Notes under the pieces: model-generated
Told to the model about the DNA's origin: nothing
What the model saw: the letters and a program-made list of their open reading frames with translations, nothing else
Database searches by the model: none
Position numbers and translations under genes: made by a program
Part shown: positions 6,895 through 9,020 of the stretch, piece by piece
How the letters are laid out: every line of letters starts with the position of its first letter
Position numbering within the stretch: the stretch's first letter is position 1
Origin: Solirubrobacterales bacterium
GTDB lineage: Bacteria; Actinomycetota; Thermoleophilia; Solirubrobacterales; Solirubrobacteraceae
Direction of reading: 5' to 3'
Length of the DNA: 9,020 nucleotides
NCBI GenBank assembly: GCA_015655225.1
Contig: JAATFK010000509.1
Location: 1 to 9,020 of the forward strand

Positions 6895-8507
6895 CTGGTC
6901 GACCCCTGCGCCGCCTCGGCTCTCTGCGCCGCGCCGGCGAAGAGGTTCGGCTCCGTGCTGGTGCTGCCGCCGATCGGCGGCGGCGTCGCGATCTTCGTCT
7001 GTCTCGGCGCCTTGCCGGGGCCAGCCTCCGGGCCGTTCACGTCCGGCACCGCGTCCTGGGCGCACGGTCTCGTGTCGCTGTAGCCGATCGGCGTCCGCGG
7101 CAGCAGCGGGCGCGTCCCGAGGACCGGCAGCGGCGTGTTGGCGACCACCGGCGAGTGGGTCGCGGTCCGCTTCGAGTCGCCGAAGTCGACCGAGTTGGTG
7201 CCGCCCGGCGCGGCGCCGCGGATATAGCTGCCGTTGCCGTCGAAGTTCTGTCCCTCGCCGGCCATCCCGACGAGCGCGTCCCAGAACTCCTTGTAGTTCT
7301 CGACGATCGTCCCGTCCGGGCGTCGCGTCGTCAGCGCGCCGTCCTTGACGCCGACGTTGAGCGTCGGCAGCACGACCTGCGAGAAGCACTGGTTCAGCGA
7401 CGTGACCTGCGGCAGCAGCTTGATCGACTCGGTCTGGAGCTGGCCGAGGTCGACGGTCGCGGGCGCGAGCTGGTCGAGCAGGCCGCCGAGCTTGTCGGGC
7501 GCCAGCAATGCGCGCACCTGCGTGATCCAGGGGAACGCGGCGTCGATCGTCGCGGCCGTCTGCTCGACGCCCGGCAGCAGCTCGCGGGCGAACGCGCGCG
7601 TCGAGGGGAACGCCTGGTCGAGGCTGACGAAGGCGTCGCGCGCGGAGGTCAGCGTCGGTCCCAGCTCGCGGATCGTCGCCGCCAGCTGCGTGCTCTGCGA
7701 GGCCGTGACGGCGAACGTCTGGTTCGCGTGGGTGAGCAGGTCCTGCAGCTGCCCCTCGCGGGTCTGCAGCGCGGTCGAAAGTCTCGCCACGCCGCTGATC
7801 GCGCTCGAGAGGTCGTGCTCGGAGGTGCCGAGCAGCGCGCTGTTGACGAGCGCGGTGCCGTTGAACGCGGCGGCCGCCGAGTCGTAGGACTTGTTCAGCG
7901 CCTGCGCGCCGGTGAGGCCTCTGACGCTCGGATCCTGGGTCGCGTCCTGGGCCGGTGTCGGCTTCGAGTTGAGCGCCGTCCCGTACTGCTGCAGGAGCAC
8001 TCTGAGGTCGTTGCGCGAGCCCGACTGCAGCGCGCTCAGGACCTGGTCGAGCTGGACCGGCGTCGAGGTCTGGGTGACGCCGATCGTGCCGCCGTCGGGG
8101 ACGTCGGGAGCCGACGGCGAGCCCGGTCTGAGGTCGATGAAGAAGTTGCCCTCGAGGAAGATGCGCGGCCGGATCTTGAGCGTCGCGTCCTGGTGGACCG
8201 GCAGCCCCTCGCTCTTCAGCTCCATCGTCACGTCGGTCAGGTTCGTGTGCTCGTAGCGCGTGACGCTCGAGACCTTGCCGATGTTGACGCCGGCGATCCG
8301 CACCGGCGAGCCCTTCTTGATGTTGTTCGACGACTGGAAGACCGCATGGATGCGGTAGCCGTGCGTGAACGGGATGTGCTTCGTGAAGCCGAGGTAGACG
8401 CCGATCGCGAGCAGCACGAGCGTGAGCAGCCCGACTCTCAGCGGGCTCCACGGAACGCGCCGGCGCGGCGCTCTGTCGCCCTCGGGGGTCTTCGTAGTCC
8501 GTGCCAT
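6891..8507 (-). CDS. MCE/MlaD family lipid-transport protein (538 aa)
   Basis: A complete MCE protein. A basic N-terminus (residues 1-20) precedes one membrane anchor (about 23-41). The MlaD domain follows (about 48-126), with the family motif IAGVNIGKV at 71-79 and a closing strand FLEGNFFIDL at 117-126. Residues about 150-370 are helical with regularly spaced prolines, as in the tunnel-forming region of actinobacterial MCE proteins. The tail has the EGQNFDGNGSYIR signature (418-430) known from this family, then a Pro-rich end. Cysteines occur only at 374 and 482. The start is the ATG at 8507, in a TGATG overlap with the preceding stop; the frame runs 45 codons further upstream, but that stretch overlaps the previous gene. 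No Shine-Dalgarno sequence is seen, so coupling is likely. The protein should act outside the cytoplasm as a subunit of a lipid-carrying ring or tunnel; the substrate is unknown. Confidence 0.93.
   Translation of the reverse strand: MARTTKTPEGDRAPRRRVPWSPLRVGLLTLVLLAIGVYLGFTKHIPFTHGYRIHAVFQSSNNIKKGSPVRIAGVNIGKVSSVTRYEHTNLTDVTMELKSEGLPVHQDATLKIRPRIFLEGNFFIDLRPGSPSAPDVPDGGTIGVTQTSTPVQLDQVLSALQSGSRNDLRVLLQQYGTALNSKPTPAQDATQDPSVRGLTGAQALNKSYDSAAAAFNGTALVNSALLGTSEHDLSSAISGVARLSTALQTREGQLQDLLTHANQTFAVTASQSTQLAATIRELGPTLTSARDAFVSLDQAFPSTRAFARELLPGVEQTAATIDAAFPWITQVRALLAPDKLGGLLDQLAPATVDLGQLQTESIKLLPQVTSLNQCFSQVVLPTLNVGVKDGALTTRRPDGTIVENYKEFWDALVGMAGEGQNFDGNGSYIRGAAPGGTNSVDFGDSKRTATHSPVVANTPLPVLGTRPLLPRTPIGYSDTRPCAQDAVPDVNGPEAGPGKAPRQTKIATPPPIGGSTSTEPNLFAGAAQRAEAAQGSTR
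6903..6907 (-). promoter_or_regulatory. Shine-Dalgarno sequence of the 474-aa MCE gene
   Basis: AGGGG on the minus strand lies 8 bases upstream of the ATG at 6894, inside the end of the previous gene. It supports this ATG, which overlaps the preceding stop as ATGA. It is the clearest ribosome binding site in the window; most other junctions lack one and probably rely on coupling to translation of the gene before. Confidence 0.6.
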
Positions 8508-9020
8508 CAGCGTGCAGTCGTCGTCGTGTAGTCGCCGTTGAGGTCTCTCGCGACCTTCGAGGTCTGGTTCGAGGTGCGCCCGGGCGGGTTGCCCACCACG
8601 ACACCCTTGGAGTTGACGTAGCCCTCGTTGCCGGCGACGCACGCGTCGGGGCCGCCGAACGCGCCGATCGTCGGGTACGGGTTGGCGTGGAGGTGGTTGG
8701 TGCCGGGATCGGCGTTCGCGCTGATCGCGGTGCCGTTGCCGGGCGCGGAGGCCGGGCCCGCCTGGCCGTTGACGCCGATCGGCCCGGCGACGGCCGTGAC
8801 CCGCGCCCAGTTGACGTTGTTGCCGGAGTCGCCGTCGCTGACGGCGCTCGCGACGTTGCTCAGCAGCAGCGCAAGGTAGTTGCAGTTGACCTGCGAGCCG
8901 GCGAGGTGGGCGACCGTCGGCGCGAGCGCCTGCGCCGTCCCCTTCAGTCCGTTGATCCCGAGCGGCACCTGCGGGTCGTTCGCGAACTGCTCCAGCGCCC
9001 TGAAGGTGCCGGCGAGCTGC
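8507..9020 (-). CDS. MCE family protein, C-terminal part (5' end outside window)
   Basis: The reading frame is open to the window edge and gives the last 170 residues of a protein ending in TGA at 8509-8507. The visible part has no membrane segment and no MlaD domain. It is the variable tail of an actinobacterial MCE protein, recognised by the NHLHANPYP motif (about residues 108-116 of the visible part), by a Gly/Asn-rich stretch before it, and by its place directly ahead of three full MCE genes. Two cysteines, visible residues 46 (VNCNY) and 127 (PDACV), are the only ones and probably lie outside the cytoplasm. The tail ends in Thr-Thr-Thr-Thr. The stop codon shares its last base with the ATG of the next gene (TGATG), which implies translational coupling. 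Lipid transport is inferred from family and context; the tail alone would not prove it. Confidence 0.8.
   Translation of the reverse strand, partial: QLAGTFRALEQFANDPQVPLGINGLKGTAQALAPTVAHLAGSQVNCNYLALLLSNVASAVSDGDSGNNVNWARVTAVAGPIGVNGQAGPASAPGNGTAISANADPGTNHLHANPYPTIGAFGGPDACVAGNEGYVNSKGVVVGNPPGRTSNQTSKVARDLNGDYTTTTAR

Noticed and set aside
7155..8531. Plus-strand open frame of 458 codons opposite the 538-aa MCE gene
   Set aside because: Same Arg-rich shadow character. The minus strand has the MlaD motif and a membrane anchor.
6895..8604. Long N-terminal extension of the 474-aa MCE protein up to 8604
   Set aside because: The extension is an out-of-frame reading of the 538-aa MCE gene, without MCE features. 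The ATG at 6894 has a Shine-Dalgarno sequence and is followed at once by the membrane anchor.

Overview
The window is very GC-rich (roughly 70% by eye), and every supported gene lies on the minus strand, so transcription runs from position 9020 towards position 1. The MCE and MMPL sequence types, the GC content and the GTG starts point to an actinomycetota genome. The C-terminal signatures of the MCE proteins recall the Thermoleophilia (Solirubrobacter/Conexibacter-like bacteria). That placement is from memory of family signatures, not from a search.

Layout in transcription order: the C-terminal end of one MCE protein (8507-9020, cut by the window edge); three complete MCE/MlaD proteins of 538, 474 and 525 residues (6891-8507, 5470-6894, 3892-5469); a 947-residue MMPL/RND-type lipid transporter with 12 predicted membrane segments (1046-3889); a 230-residue membrane-anchored thioredoxin-fold protein (357-1049); and the N-terminal 117 residues of a B3/4-domain protein (1-352, cut by the window edge). 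Junctions are overlaps of 1 to 4 bases or gaps of 0 to 4 bases, so there is no intergenic space, no internal promoter or terminator that I can see, and no RNA gene or mobile element. This looks like the distal part of one long operon. The permease (YrbE/MlaE), an ATPase and further MCE genes would be expected beyond 9020 but are not visible.

How the genes may work together: MCE proteins of this kind are membrane-anchored, assemble into hexameric rings and tunnels, and carry lipids outside the cytoplasmic membrane. MMPL proteins use the proton gradient to move lipids out of the membrane. Their tight linkage suggests one lipid-trafficking machine. Each MCE protein carries exactly two cysteines in its C-terminal extracytoplasmic part, and each MMPL extracytoplasmic domain also holds two. 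The same operon encodes an anchored redoxin with an altered active site, so it may be a dedicated disulfide factor for the machine; this is inference. Other points of note are regular proline ladders in the MCE helical regions, a Glu-Phe pair in place of the second Asp-Tyr pair of the MMPL protein, and repeated use of the AT-rich arginine codon AGA in otherwise GC-biased genes.
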